A DNA stretch of 64,000 bases from Leeuwenhoekiella aestuarii (GCF_004104055.1 NZ_QOVJ01000002.1:620001-684000), one strand, 5' to 3'. Positions 1 through 8,289 are shown, numbered from the stretch's first letter. Notes: generated by a model from the letters alone, not told the origin. A program made the numbers and translations.

Positions 1-326
1 TTTGCGGCATCGGTCTGCGTACTGCCGTAATAGACCTTATCGAGACGGGCCCAGTAGATCGCGCCCAGGCACATCGGGCAGGGTTCGCAGGAGGTATAAA
101 TGGTACAACCGGTTAATTGAAACGAATCGAGATTTTTACAGGCATCGCGTATGGCCGTGACTTCGGCGTGCGCCGTGGGATCATTGGTCGAGGTTACTTT
201 GTTGTTGCCTTTGCCTATGATCTTTCCGTCCTTCACGATCACACAGCCAAAGGGTCCGCCCTCGTTGTTTTGCATTCCGTTTAATGCTGTGTTTACGGCT
301 TCCTGCATAAAGTTTTTATGATCCAT
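1..326 (-). CDS. Guanine deaminase-like nucleoside deaminase (3' end cut by the window edge)
   Basis: The ATG at 326 opens a frame that runs off the left edge, so only about the first 108 residues are visible. The zinc site of the cytidine/deoxycytidylate deaminase superfamily is present: a TAHAEV motif with the Zn-binding His and catalytic Glu, then SCEPCPMC with the two Zn-binding Cys. The following GAIYWARLDKVYYG resembles the bacterial GuaD family, which deaminates guanine to xanthine in purine catabolism. A tRNA adenosine deaminase (TadA) is the main alternative, but the spacing and the CLGAIYWAR segment favour GuaD. No signal peptide is visible, so it should be cytosolic. Downstream of the start codon on the other side lies the repeat island, with no linked purine gene in view. 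Confidence 0.85.
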   Translation of the reverse strand, partial: MDHKNFMQEAVNTALNGMQNNEGGPFGCVIVKDGKIIGKGNNKVTSTNDPTAHAEVTAIRDACKNLDSFQLTGCTIYTSCEPCPMCLGAIYWARLDKVYYGSTQTDAA

Positions 327-377
327 TTTTAATATTGTTTTGAGTAAATATACAGGTAAATTGAAGATTGTAAGTTC

Positions 378-1885
378 TATTGATGCTTCTGTTCATTTTT
401 TACTCAGGAATATCTATTAAACGGGACTTCGTGAATCTGCGATTTCCATTGATGAAAAAACGAACCAAAAAAATCTAGGCTTACAGAAGCTTCTCTAAAT
501 TTTTTGTTCACTACGCTGCATGCGCTTAACTCGGCCGCTGGCCTCAGACAGAACCGCCTGCTACGCTACGTTCACTGCAAATTTAACGAGAACCTTCTGA
601 TAGGCCGGTGCTGACGTTTGAACAGGCATTCTTTAAAATAGATAAATTCGGTTTTATATATATTCCTGGTTGTTGTGAGTTTTTATTCTTTGGTCTTCTT
701 TTTCTTCAGTATAGCAAGAAGTACCCGTTAAGAATTTTCGAAGTATTCAAAATTTGAAATGCTATTGATATTTCCGTTCTTTTGCCTTGATGCCAAAGAA
801 CCAAAAGATCAAGGCTTACAGAAGCTTCTCTAAATTTTTTGTTCACTCCGCTGCATGCGCTTAACTCGGCCGCTGGTCTCAGACAGAACCGCCTGCTACA
901 CTACGTTCACTGTAAATTTGACGAGAACCTTCTGATATGCCGGTACTGAAGTTTGAACAGGCTTTTTTTCAAATAGATAAATTCGGTTTTATATATATTC
1001 CTGGTTGTTGTGAGTTTTAATATTTAGTCTTCTTTTTCTTCAGTATAGCAAGGAGTACCCGTTAAGAATTTTCGAAGTATTCAAAATTTGAAATGCTATT
1101 GATATTTCCGTTCTTTTGCCTTGATGCCAAAGAACCAAAAGATCAAGGCTTACAGAATGTTCTCTAAATTTTTTATTCACTCCGCTGCATGCGTTTAACT
1201 CGGCCCCTGGCCTCAAACAGAACCGCCTGCTACGCTACGTTCACTGCAAATTTAACGCGAACCTTCTGATAGGCCGTTACTGGCGTTTGAACAGGCGTTC
1301 TTCGAATAGATAAATTCGGTTTTATATATATTCCTGGTTATTATGAGTTTTAATATTTAGTCTTCTTTTTCTTCAGTATAGCAAGAAGTACCCGTTAAGA
1401 ATTTTCGAAGTATTCAAAATTTGACGAGAAGCTTCTGATATGCCGTTACTGACATTTGAACAGGCATTCTTTAAAATAGATAAATTCGGTTTTATATATA
1501 TTCCTGGTTGTTGTGAGTTTTAATATTTAGTCTTCTTTTTCCTCAGTATAGCAAGAAGTACCCATTAAAAATTTTCGAAGTATTCAAAATTTGAAATGCT
1601 ATTGATACTTCCGTTCATTTTTTACTCAGGAATATCTATTAAACGGGACTTCGTGAATCTGCGATTTCCATTGATGAAAAAACGAACCAAAAAAATCTAG
1701 GCTTTTTTTTACATCCTTGAAAACTACGCAAAGCCTTTATCGTGCGGATGGCAAACCGCTGCGTCTGTGCATTCCTCTCGTTCCACTCGTCGGATGCAGG
1801 CCTCCTCTACCCCGCGCTGCAGACTTCACATGTTTTACTACGGATCTAAAAAGTATGCCGTTACTGACGTTTGAATAAGCATTCG
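378..1885 (+). repeat. Repeat island, left array: tandem ~335-bp units (copies A-D)
   Basis: This stretch has no convincing gene. It holds direct repeats of a unit made of a GC-richer core and an AT-rich spacer. Cores lie at about 477-628 (A), 811-962 (B), 1145-1296 (C) and 1421-1466 (D, truncated). The spacer landmark GATAAATTCGGTTTTATAT occurs at 641, 976, 1309 and 1479, giving periods of 335, 333 and 170 bp. The core starts AAGGCTTACAGAAGCTTC, contains GGCCGCTGGCC and ends near TGACGTTTGAACAGGC. A second element of about 100 bp (containing AAACGGGACTTCGTGAATC) occurs at 378-481 and again at 1600-1703. All copies point the same way. I see no transposase and no clear terminal inverted repeats. 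Confidence 0.9.
1703..1885 (+). repeat. Chimeric GC-rich repeat segment with the shared 3' tail
   Basis: After the second copy of the 100-bp element comes a different GC-rich block at about 1711-1850 (key words CGGATGGCAAACCGCTGCG and CGGATGCAGGCCTCC). It then runs into the same tail that ends the main repeat cores, ATGCCGTTACTGACGTTTGAATA. The new block sits where the usual core would be, between shared flanks. This suggests a mosaic of repeat modules rather than simple tandem duplication. No open reading frame of note was seen in it. Confidence 0.6.
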
Positions 1886-1887
1886 CC

Positions 1888-2487
1888 TTAATAATACATT
1901 CTAAAATCTAAGACTTTACATGCGGTATAGTGCTTTTGATGCAGCTCTTCTACCACCTGAAACAGATCGTCATCTTCATTAAACAGGTGAAAGAAAACTT
2001 TATCGAGATTGGAGCTGCTTAACCCGTCAATGGCATTTCCATAACCGGAAAGGGCTCTTGCATTGGTAATATCCAGAAAATACTGAGCTTCTTCCCCGTC
2101 AAGATCCAGCACTTTAGCATTTGAAAAGTGAACGATTTTACCTCTTAACTTCCCTTCAAACAGTTCGGCTATTTCCTGAAGACTGTAGTAATAGTCATTT
2201 AAACAAATGCTATTGGCTTCTCCGGTCATTACCAAGTAGATGATTTCGTATTCTTTAAAGTAATGGTCGTCTAGGATCAGGATATTTAAGCTTGTTTCCA
2301 AGCCCTCAATGGTGTCACAGGTTTGATAAATGCTTGCCACACCAAACTGAAGCGCCAGTTCTTCCAGACTTTTTTGAACTTCGGTAATTTGATTGGCAGC
2401 TACATCGGGAACTCCTTCTAAACAATAAATGAATTTATCAGGATCTACATCGTGTTCCCGGGGTAATTGGCTTCGTTTTTCCAGCAC
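1888..2487 (-). CDS. Conserved-looking hypothetical protein, 199 aa
   Basis: I do not recognise this protein with confidence. It is acidic, has no signal peptide or membrane helix, and carries a FIYCLEGVPDV segment near residue 19 followed by alternating hydrophobic strands. It may belong to a Bacteroidota domain of unknown function; DUF6642 is a guess. The listed start is a GTG at 2487 and is doubtful. The same frame stays open upstream, and a GTG preceded by GGAGG at about 2508 is out of frame by one base across a run of eight A (2499-2506). A promoter-like TAACTTTG lies at 2620-2627. The gene is isolated inside the repeat island. Confidence 0.7.
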   Translation of the reverse strand: MLEKRSQLPREHDVDPDKFIYCLEGVPDVAANQITEVQKSLEELALQFGVASIYQTCDTIEGLETSLNILILDDHYFKEYEIIYLVMTGEANSICLNDYYYSLQEIAELFEGKLRGKIVHFSNAKVLDLDGEEAQYFLDITNARALSGYGNAIDGLSSSNLDKVFFHLFNEDDDLFQVVEELHQKHYTACKVLDFRMYY

Positions 2488-2529
2488 TTCTAAAACTTTT
2501 TTTTCACCTCCAAAGTGTATACTACCCCG

Positions 2530-2547
2530 TCGCGATAGTTATCGGGA
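2530..2547. repeat. Short palindrome TCGCGATAGTTATCGGGA
   Basis: The arms TCGCGATA (2530-2537) and TATCGGGA (2540-2547) pair with one mismatch around GT. Palindromes of the form TCCCGATAGCTATCGGGA are, from memory, scattered widely in flavobacterial intergenic DNA, and this looks like a diverged member. It lies between the putative promoter and start of the 199-aa gene. Confidence 0.5.
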
Positions 2548-2619
2548 TGCCTTGGATTCCGGTTTTGTTTTTTATTTACCTCTTTGGGTCTTACCTGAGG
2601 TAGTTTACGTTTATGCGCG

Positions 2620-2627
2620 CAAAGTTA
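2620..2627 (-). promoter_or_regulatory. Putative -7 box TAACTTTG for the 199-aa gene
   Basis: Read on the minus strand this is TAACTTTG, a perfect match to the Bacteroidota housekeeping -7 consensus TAnnTTTG. No clear -33 TTG was found at the usual 19-21 bp spacing. If real, the transcript would have a leader of roughly 125 nt before the GTG at 2487. Confidence 0.4.
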
Positions 2628-2689
2628 GAATTTAATGCAATTCTTTTTTCAGATTCTGAAAATCTTAGATTTTTAGAATTGTAGTTTTT

Positions 2690-3271
2690 ATAGGTAGTTA
2701 TTAAATATTTTCTAAGTATTCAAAATTTGAAATGCTTTTGATATTGCTGTTCTTTTGTCTTGATACAACAGAACCAAAAGATCAAGGCTTACAGAAGCTT
2801 CTCTAATTTTTTTGTTCACTCCGCTGCATGCGCTTAACTCGGCCGCTGGCCTCAAACAGGACCGCCTGCTACGCTACGTTCACTGCAAATTTAACGAGAA
2901 CCTTTTGATATGCCGGTACTGGCGTTTTAATAGGCGTTCTTCAAATAGATAAATTCGGGTTTATATATATTCGAGGTTACTACGAGTTTTAATCTTTGGT
3001 CTTCTTTTTCTTCAGTATAGCAAGAAGTACCCATTAAAAATTTTCGAAGTATTCAAAATTTTTTGAAGTGCTTTTGATATTTCTGTTCTTTTGCCTTGAT
3101 GCCAAAGAACCAAAAGATCAAGGCTTACAGAAGCTTCTCTAATTTTTTTGTTCACTCCGCTGCATGCGCTTAACTCGGCCGCTGGCCTCAGACAGAACCG
3201 CCTGCTATGCTACGTTCACTGCAAATTTAACAAGAACCTTCTGATAGGCCGGTGCTGACGTTTTAATAAGC
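2690..3271 (+). repeat. Repeat island, middle array: copies E and F
   Basis: Two more units lie here in the same orientation as copies A-D. Core E is about 2784-2935 and core F about 3120-3271. The spacer landmark GATAAATTCGG is at 2948, with a degenerate GATAACTTCC at 3286, a period of about 338 bp. A partial spacer (TATTCAAAATTTGAAATGC, about 2719) precedes core E. Both cores share the variant GTTTTAATA instead of GTTTGAACA near the 3' end, so E and F are closer to each other than to A-C. No coding potential beyond short chance frames. Confidence 0.88.
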
Positions 3272-3583
3272 ATTATTTTTAATAGATAACTTCCAACTCA
3301 AATGAGTGAAACAGATTACAAATTCATTTGGTGCACAATGTATTTTAAGTTCCTGTGAGTTTTAATTTTAGACGAATAAACCGGCGATAGGAGGTTTATG
3401 AGTTCCCGAAAAAATTAAAATACCACGAGTACAGGAAATGTACAGAAGATGTTCTGATTTAAAAATAATCAAACTTGAAATTGATTTTACCCTAAATATC
3501 TCAGGATAAAATGTATACAAGATGTATTGAATATTTGTGAATATCTATCTGCAACAAAAGCGTGTTTGGGCTTTGTGAAATCC
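3272..3583. other. Intergenic stretch before the DUF4494 gene
   Basis: After repeat copy F there is AT-rich sequence with no open reading frame that I can support. It contains no strong hairpin. The only signal is the promoter-like box that follows at 3584. Confidence 0.5.
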
Positions 3584-3591
3584 TATTTTTG
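3584..3591 (+). promoter_or_regulatory. Putative -7 box TATTTTTG upstream of the DUF4494 gene
   Basis: This matches TAnnTTTG exactly and ends 22 bases before the ATG at 3614. TTG triplets lie at 3566 and 3573, closer than the usual 19-21 bp, so the -33 element is uncertain. Confidence 0.45.
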
Positions 3592-3613
3592 GCGTCCTAA
3601 AATTTGAAAACCT

Positions 3614-4177
3614 ATGAGCGTAACCTGGTACGAATGCAAAGTAAAATATGCCAAATTTGATGAAGCTTCCGGACTTAGAAAACTAAAAACCGAGCCGTTT
3701 CTGGTAGATGCGGTTTCGTATACGGAAGCAGAAAAACGTATTACTGAGGAGATGCGCCCTTTTCTCAATGAAGGCGAAGGGATGTTGATCACGAATATCA
3801 AAGTGGCCAATTTTGCCGAAGTGCATCCTTTTGAAAACGCAGACCGCTGGTTTAAGGCTAAAGTTTCGCTGATTGCCTTTGATGAGCAAAGCGGCAAAGA
3901 GCGTAAAACCAATGAATACCTTTTGGTACAGGCCAACGATGTTAAAGAAGCCTTTGAAAATACCGTTCACGCGATGAAAGACACAATGGGTGAATACAGT
4001 ATTCCCGCCGTTGCCGAGTCCCCTATCGTTGATGTATTTCCCTATTTTACCGGAGAAGAAGAACATTCGGAACGAGCAGAAGAATTTATTCGTTTAAAAG
4101 ATTCTGTACCGGCATCTTATGAAGAAAATGAAGCTTTTGCTTTAGAAGATTCTTTAGTCGCTGAAGAGGAAGAATAG
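3614..4177 (+). CDS. DUF4494 family protein, 187 aa
   Basis: The N-terminal about 145 residues match, by recall, the Bacteroidota-specific DUF4494 family: WYECKVKYAKFDE at the start, then FLVDAVSYTEAEKRI and ADRWFKAKVSLIAFDE. This is a duplicated beta-rich pattern in which two WYECKV/WFKAKV-like strands begin each half. The C-terminal about 40 residues are highly acidic and probably disordered. There is no signal peptide or membrane segment. The molecular function is unknown. The gene is monocistronic, preceded by a TATTTTTG box and flanked on both sides by copies F and G of the repeat. Confidence 0.85.
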   Translation: MSVTWYECKVKYAKFDEASGLRKLKTEPFLVDAVSYTEAEKRITEEMRPFLNEGEGMLITNIKVANFAEVHPFENADRWFKAKVSLIAFDEQSGKERKTNEYLLVQANDVKEAFENTVHAMKDTMGEYSIPAVAESPIVDVFPYFTGEEEHSERAEEFIRLKDSVPASYEENEAFALEDSLVAEEEE

Positions 4178-4328
4178 AAATTATAGATTCGTGTATTAAA
4201 AAAGCTGTTTCTCGATTCGGAGAAGTATGTCTTTGAGCGATTTGATGGGGGTGCAACGTAAAAGGTCCCGGATCAGGTTATGTTGTAAATGCTGTCCTTT
4301 TGCCTTTATGCCAAAGAACCAAAAGATC

Positions 4329-4473
4329 AAGGCTTACAGAAGCTTCTCTAAATTTTTTGTTCACTCCGCTGCATGCGCTTAACTCGGCCGATGGCCTCAA
4401 ACAGAACCGCCTGCTAGGCTACCGTTCACTGCAAATTTAACGAGAACCTTCTGATAGTCCGGTGCTGGCGTTT
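4329..4473 (+). repeat. Repeat island, isolated copy G
   Basis: A single core follows the DUF4494 gene in the same orientation as the others, with AAGGCTTACAGAAGC at its 5' end and CTGGCGTTTTA at its 3' end. It is preceded by the usual CTTTATGCCAAAGAACC spacer end but lacks the downstream GATAAATTCGG spacer. It carries private changes (GGCCGATGGCC, and an extra C in GCTACCGTTC). Confidence 0.85.
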
Positions 4474-4513
4474 TATTAAAAATAGTGCTGACTTTAGAAT
4501 CGATTCTGTTATT

Positions 4514-4552
4514 AAAAAAAGCCTTAGTGATGAATTCCACTAAGGCTTTTTT
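4514..4552. terminator. Bidirectional intrinsic terminator
   Basis: Stem GCCTTAGTG (4521-4529) pairs with CACTAAGGC (4538-4546) across an 8-nt loop. It is flanked by A7 on the left and T6 on the right, so it can act in either direction. It probably ends the PfpI-like gene (minus, stop at 4587) and any plus-strand transcript from the DUF4494 gene. Confidence 0.85.
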
Positions 4553-4586
4553 AATTCTAGCTATTTTGTTTTTAAGAACGCTGAAA

Positions 4587-5267
4587 TTAGTTCAGTTTTT
4601 TGACCAAGAGTTCGGCAACAGCTTCTGAAGATGCAGGATTCTGACCGGTTATCAGCAATCCATCTTCCAATGCGTAAGACGCCCAGGCTTCTTTTTTAGA
4701 ATAGATTCCGCCTTTCTTTTTAAGCATATCTTCTACTAAGAAGGGTACAACCTCTGTAAGCTGAACCGCATCCTCTTCCTCATTGGTAAAGCCGGTAACT
4801 TTTTTTCCGTTTACTAAAGAAGTTCCATCTGCATTTTTAGTGTTCTTAAATACTGCTGGTGCGTGACATACTGCAGCAACCGGTTTTCCATTTTTATAAA
4901 AATCTTCTATTAAAGCAATGGAATAAGTGTCTTCTGCAAGATCCCATAAAGGTCCGTGCCCCCCAGGATAGAATACGGCATCGTAATCTTGTTGATTGAT
5001 GGTCTCTAATTTTAGGGTTTTTGCTAAAGTTTCTTGCGTTTCTTTATCATTTTTGAACCGCTCTGTAGCAGGGGTCTGCGCGTCAGGAGCATCACTCTTA
5101 GGGTCTATAGGCGGCTGACCACCCTGAGGAGAAGCCAATGTAATATCAAAGCCTTTATCTTTTAGAAAATAGTAAGGAGCTGCAAATTCTTCGATCCAAA
5201 AACCTGTTTTTTCTCCGGTTGTTCCTAAGTCTTCGTGACTGGTTAATACGATCAATATCTTTCTCAT
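4587..5267 (-). CDS. DJ-1/PfpI-family class I glutamine amidotransferase-like protein
   Basis: At 226 residues this is the size of the Hsp31-like branch of the DJ-1/PfpI superfamily. The flavodoxin-like fold is evident from the N-terminal strand RKILIVLTSHE. The YPGGHGPLWDL loop and the nucleophile elbow AAVCHAPA carry the conserved Cys, followed by His. Members act as glyoxalase III, protein/nucleotide deglycases, chaperones or proteases. The exact activity here cannot be read from sequence. It is cytosolic with no signal peptide. A TAATTTTG -7 box lies at 5297-5304, about 30 bases upstream, so it is probably transcribed alone and ended by the terminator at 4514-4552. Confidence 0.88.
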   Translation of the reverse strand: MRKILIVLTSHEDLGTTGEKTGFWIEEFAAPYYFLKDKGFDITLASPQGGQPPIDPKSDAPDAQTPATERFKNDKETQETLAKTLKLETINQQDYDAVFYPGGHGPLWDLAEDTYSIALIEDFYKNGKPVAAVCHAPAVFKNTKNADGTSLVNGKKVTGFTNEEEDAVQLTEVVPFLVEDMLKKKGGIYSKKEAWASYALEDGLLITGQNPASSEAVAELLVKKLN

Positions 5268-5296
5268 AGTATTATATTTTTTAGATTTTATAGGGT

Positions 5297-5304
5297 CAAA
5301 ATTA
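5297..5304 (-). promoter_or_regulatory. Putative -7 box TAATTTTG for the DJ-1/PfpI gene
   Basis: Minus-strand TAATTTTG matches TAnnTTTG and lies 30 bases from the ATG at 5267. The expected -33 TTG is replaced by a T-rich stretch. Confidence 0.45.
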
Positions 5305-5516
5305 GAAGTTCAGTACGTATTAAAAATTGATGTATGCTAAGAGGTTGTGTTAAAACCCTTCTAATTAGAAACAGGCTTGAACTGATATTCGCTCAATTCA
5401 AAATAACCTCAGTATACAACGTCCGGGTATCAAAACCTTTAGCGGTATCAACAACAATGCTAAAACTAAAAATGCCACCTAATCGGTAGCATTATCAGAC
5501 TAACAGTTACAAAGTA

Positions 5517-5990
5517 TTACGCTAAATCCTCAAGCGTCTTGATGTTGCTTAAGCTTTGCTCTACTTCTCGTTTTTGGCTGGTTATGATGTTAGTTATTTC
5601 TGGTCGGTATGGCTTTTTTTGCAATACTTCCTCGTATTCTTCAATACTGGCTTTTTCTCCCCGTATGCACTCTTCTAGAATGGCTTCGTCTTTATCTGTA
5701 TTGAAAGCTTGTTTGATATTCATCCAAGTTCTGTGTAGATCTCCAGTAGTACTTCCCTTTTCCCTGGGTTTTTCATCCAAACGAATTAATGCATCACTCA
5801 ATTCTGTCGCAAAGCGGTCTCGTAATGCTGCACGCTCTTTGAGGTACTTTTTTAAATGCACATGTTCTGCCTTTTTTAAAGCTTCTTTATAACCAGCTGT
5901 CGCATCATAGGTTTTCTCTAAAAGCTCTTGTAAACTGGCTACAGTTTCATCGTGCGATTGCTGTTTGGCTTGTTCTCTCGTTGTTTCCAT
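5517..5990 (-). CDS. DUF2383 / PA2169-family four-helix-bundle protein
   Basis: This 157-residue, entirely helical and highly charged protein has the ferritin-like repeat pattern of DUF2383. Two helix pairs contain the metal-site-like ExxxK/ExxH rhythm (KKAEHVHLKKYLKERA, and GEKASIEEYEEVL). Family members are stress-associated four-helix bundles of unknown biochemical role. No signal peptide or membrane segment. A 43-codon frame ends 27 bases upstream on the same strand and may form a small operon with it. Confidence 0.85.
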   Translation of the reverse strand: METTREQAKQQSHDETVASLQELLEKTYDATAGYKEALKKAEHVHLKKYLKERAALRDRFATELSDALIRLDEKPREKGSTTGDLHRTWMNIKQAFNTDKDEAILEECIRGEKASIEEYEEVLQKKPYRPEITNIITSQKREVEQSLSNIKTLEDLA

Positions 5991-6016
5991 AGTTCTTTTT
6001 TTAATTTTGATAGGGT

Positions 6017-6148
6017 TTAAAAAATGCGGCGTTTAACTTTCTTCAAATTCGGGACAAACTCTTCTTTAAACGAACGTTTATTTTTAATCCAGTCATAGGT
6101 ATAATAAGCCATTTGGGCAACAGTTATAATCCGCAGTAATTTTCTCAT
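6017..6148 (-). CDS. Small basic hypothetical protein, 43 aa
   Basis: An ATG at 6148 opens a frame that starts MRKLLRIITVAQMAYYTYDW and ends with a very basic tail (KKVKRRIF). The first half could be a short amphipathic or membrane-associated helix. It lies 27 bases upstream of the DUF2383 gene on the same strand, and such general-stress genes are often paired with tiny membrane proteins. No homologue is recognised. Support is limited to a clean start, plausible composition and position. Confidence 0.4.
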   Translation of the reverse strand: MRKLLRIITVAQMAYYTYDWIKNKRSFKEEFVPNLKKVKRRIF

Positions 6149-6264
6149 GATTTTTTGTTTCCTCTAAGCTATAATTATCTCTCGTAATATTGTTTTTATT
6201 AATATCTTTTAACTTCAAATAGTTAAATTAACTTAATATACAGTGCAAGAGGGCGTTCTGACTA

Positions 6265-7068
6265 TTATGGATCATCACAAGAAAAATGGAAATAGGGTTT
6301 TGAGCGTATTCTGAATTCAGGTTTGGGATAGTTCTCTGCTTTCAATTGAACATATGAATCTGAATTATGGGATTCTGTCTTCGGATATATGGGATTTTCC
6401 GGGTCTAATCGTGTTGGAAACTGAATGGTATTTAAATACTTCTTAAAGTAATATAAGTCTTCCTCTGAAAGTGAGGACCAGGGATGTTTCTTGCCCAATG
6501 TATTCATGGTAAGTGAAAATTCTTTTACCTCAGTATAATCTGGTTTGAGGTTGATGATCAAAAACTCATTGAAATTTTGATCGTTTGTAAACTCATACAT
6601 CGGAGTTTCCGGAAGGTACGCTGAGTTTTGCAATAAGTATATTTTTTTCACCTCCTGATCTAAATCAAGGATATACGGAGGCATAAAACAATTGGCCTCC
6701 TTATTGAATACCGGGGTCATCTCCCCTGCCAGCGTATTCCAGGCAACAAGAGTTTGGTTGGGTTCATTTATTTTAAAACGTATTTGAGTTCCTTTTAAAC
6801 CTGCTACATAACGCCCATAACAACTATAATGTGGCACTGCAGTCGTTTTAAAATTGATCTGGTCTCCCTGCTGCTGCCACATCCCCTTGAGCATACCTCC
6901 AAAAAAAGCGATGACGAATTGCTGGTCTGGAAATAATATATAATTCGTTCCCCCTTCCGGACTGTTTCCGCGTTGGTGATAGATACCTGCGGAATTCTCT
7001 GCCGGTTTTTCTTGTGCATTCACACCGACCGAAAGCAAAAAGACTATTAGTAAAATGGTATTTTTCAA
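6265..7068 (-). CDS. Secreted hypothetical protein, 267 aa
   Basis: The N-terminus is a clear Sec signal peptide (MKNTILLIVFLLSVGVNAQ, cleavage after NAQ or nearby). The remaining about 248 residues look like a soluble periplasmic or surface protein, rich in Tyr, Asn and Pro, with isolated Cys (HYSCYGRY, ANCFMPP, FSCDDP). I recognise no domain. No T9SS-like C-terminal domain is obvious. It lies 20 bases downstream of the oxidoreductase stop on the same strand, so the two may be cotranscribed, although a functional link is not evident. Confidence 0.75.
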   Translation of the reverse strand: MKNTILLIVFLLSVGVNAQEKPAENSAGIYHQRGNSPEGGTNYILFPDQQFVIAFFGGMLKGMWQQQGDQINFKTTAVPHYSCYGRYVAGLKGTQIRFKINEPNQTLVAWNTLAGEMTPVFNKEANCFMPPYILDLDQEVKKIYLLQNSAYLPETPMYEFTNDQNFNEFLIINLKPDYTEVKEFSLTMNTLGKKHPWSSLSEEDLYYFKKYLNTIQFPTRLDPENPIYPKTESHNSDSYVQLKAENYPKPEFRIRSKPYFHFSCDDP

Positions 7069-7088
7069 GGCTTGGATTATAGAATCGA

Positions 7089-8102
7089 TTAAAACACGAT
7101 CACATTTTTCCCGATGCTGGTTCCGCTCTCCTGAAGTTCGTGGGCCTTCTTGAGATTTTCGACGTTAAAACCTTTAAAAGTGGTCGTCAGCGTGTGTTGC
7201 AAAGTACCCTCATCCAAGAGTTCGGCGGCCTGATTTAGAATATCATGCTGACGCTGCATATCGGGTGTCTGGTGCATAGAACGGGTGTACATCAACTCCC
7301 AAGAAAACGTAACACTTTTGTTTTTAAGCACATTCAGGTTAAGCGGTTCACTACTTCCTGTGATCGAAACGATATGTCCTTGTGGTTTAATGAGTTCTGA
7401 AAGTTGTTGCCAGTATTGCTTTAAGTCTACAAAATCCATTATAAAGTCGATTTGCTCGTGACCGATTCCTTTCAGTTCCTCCTTTAAGTAGTGGTGATTT
7501 ACCACGTGATCTGCTCCCATCTTTTTACACCAGGCCTGGGTTTCTTCTCTGGAAGCCGTGGCGATCACTGTAAGATCAGTTAACTTTTTGGCCAGTTGGA
7601 TCGCGATGGAGCCTACCCCACCGGCACCATTAAGAATCAGCAGGCTTTTGCCTTTATCAGTCTGTGGATTGTATTTAATGCGGTCAAATATACTTTCCCA
7701 GGCGGTTAGCGTGGTTAAGGGCATGGCAGCAGCCTCGGTAAGGCTCAGTTTTTTAGGTTTGTGACCAACGATACGCTCATCAACCAATTGATATTCGGCA
7801 TTGCTTCCGGGTCTGGTTAGATCGCCGGCATAAAATACCGCGTCCCCGGCTTTGAAGAGACTTACCTCCTCGCCTACTTCTTCGACGATTCCCACGGCAT
7901 CCCAACCAATGATCTTTGGAGTATCCAGTTCTTCATCTTTGGCAGCATTCTGTCTTATTTTATAATCAACCGGATTAACCGATATCGCCTGGATCTGAAC
8001 CAAAAGATCCCGTCCTTCGGGTTTGGGTTTTTCGGTCTCAAAGGCGATAAAACTGTTGGATTCGGTTATGGGAAGTGATTTTTTAAATCCTATTGCTTTC
8101 AT
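7089..8102 (-). CDS. Zinc-type alcohol dehydrogenase-like / quinone oxidoreductase (MDR superfamily)
   Basis: The protein (337 aa) has the GroES-like N-terminal domain (LVQIQAISVNPVDYKIR) and a Rossmann domain with GAGGVGSIAIQLAKKL for NADP(H). The cluster of structural-zinc cysteines found in true alcohol dehydrogenases is missing, so it belongs to the zinc-independent quinone-oxidoreductase branch of the MDR superfamily. It probably reduces quinones or alpha,beta-unsaturated carbonyls. Cytosolic. It may share a transcript with the secreted 267-aa protein just downstream. Confidence 0.85.
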   Translation of the reverse strand: MKAIGFKKSLPITESNSFIAFETEKPKPEGRDLLVQIQAISVNPVDYKIRQNAAKDEELDTPKIIGWDAVGIVEEVGEEVSLFKAGDAVFYAGDLTRPGSNAEYQLVDERIVGHKPKKLSLTEAAAMPLTTLTAWESIFDRIKYNPQTDKGKSLLILNGAGGVGSIAIQLAKKLTDLTVIATASREETQAWCKKMGADHVVNHHYLKEELKGIGHEQIDFIMDFVDLKQYWQQLSELIKPQGHIVSITGSSEPLNLNVLKNKSVTFSWELMYTRSMHQTPDMQRQHDILNQAAELLDEGTLQHTLTTTFKGFNVENLKKAHELQESGTSIGKNVIVF

Positions 8103-8251
8103 AGTTTCTTTTTTGCTAAAGTTAACGGCTTCATCCCAATTTACCTGAGTCTTTCCACCCGTATATCTGTCAAAATTTCCTTAAAAAACATTCTTTTACG
8201 ACCTCATGATTTGAGGAAATTCCTAATCATTGATTAGCTTTCGCTATGAGC

Positions 8252-8289
8252 AAAAAAGAAGCAGTACACTTTAGGTGCACTGCTTTTTT
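8252..8289 (-). terminator. Intrinsic terminator of the PepSY-helix gene
   Basis: GCAGTACAC (8261-8269) pairs with GTGCACTGC (8275-8283) with one mismatch and a 5-nt loop. On the minus strand the hairpin is followed by a mixed T-rich tract (complement of the A-rich 8252-8260). It sits 17 bases past the stop of the gene ending at 8306. Confidence 0.75.

Noticed and set aside
2429-2635. 68-codon plus-strand ORF
   Set aside because: Antisense to the 199-aa gene start and its promoter region; composition unlike a protein and it crosses a repeat palindrome.
378-4473. CRISPR array or IS element as an explanation of the repeats
   Set aside because: Units are about 335 bp with similar, not unique, spacers; no cas gene, no transposase, no terminal inverted repeats or target-site duplications.
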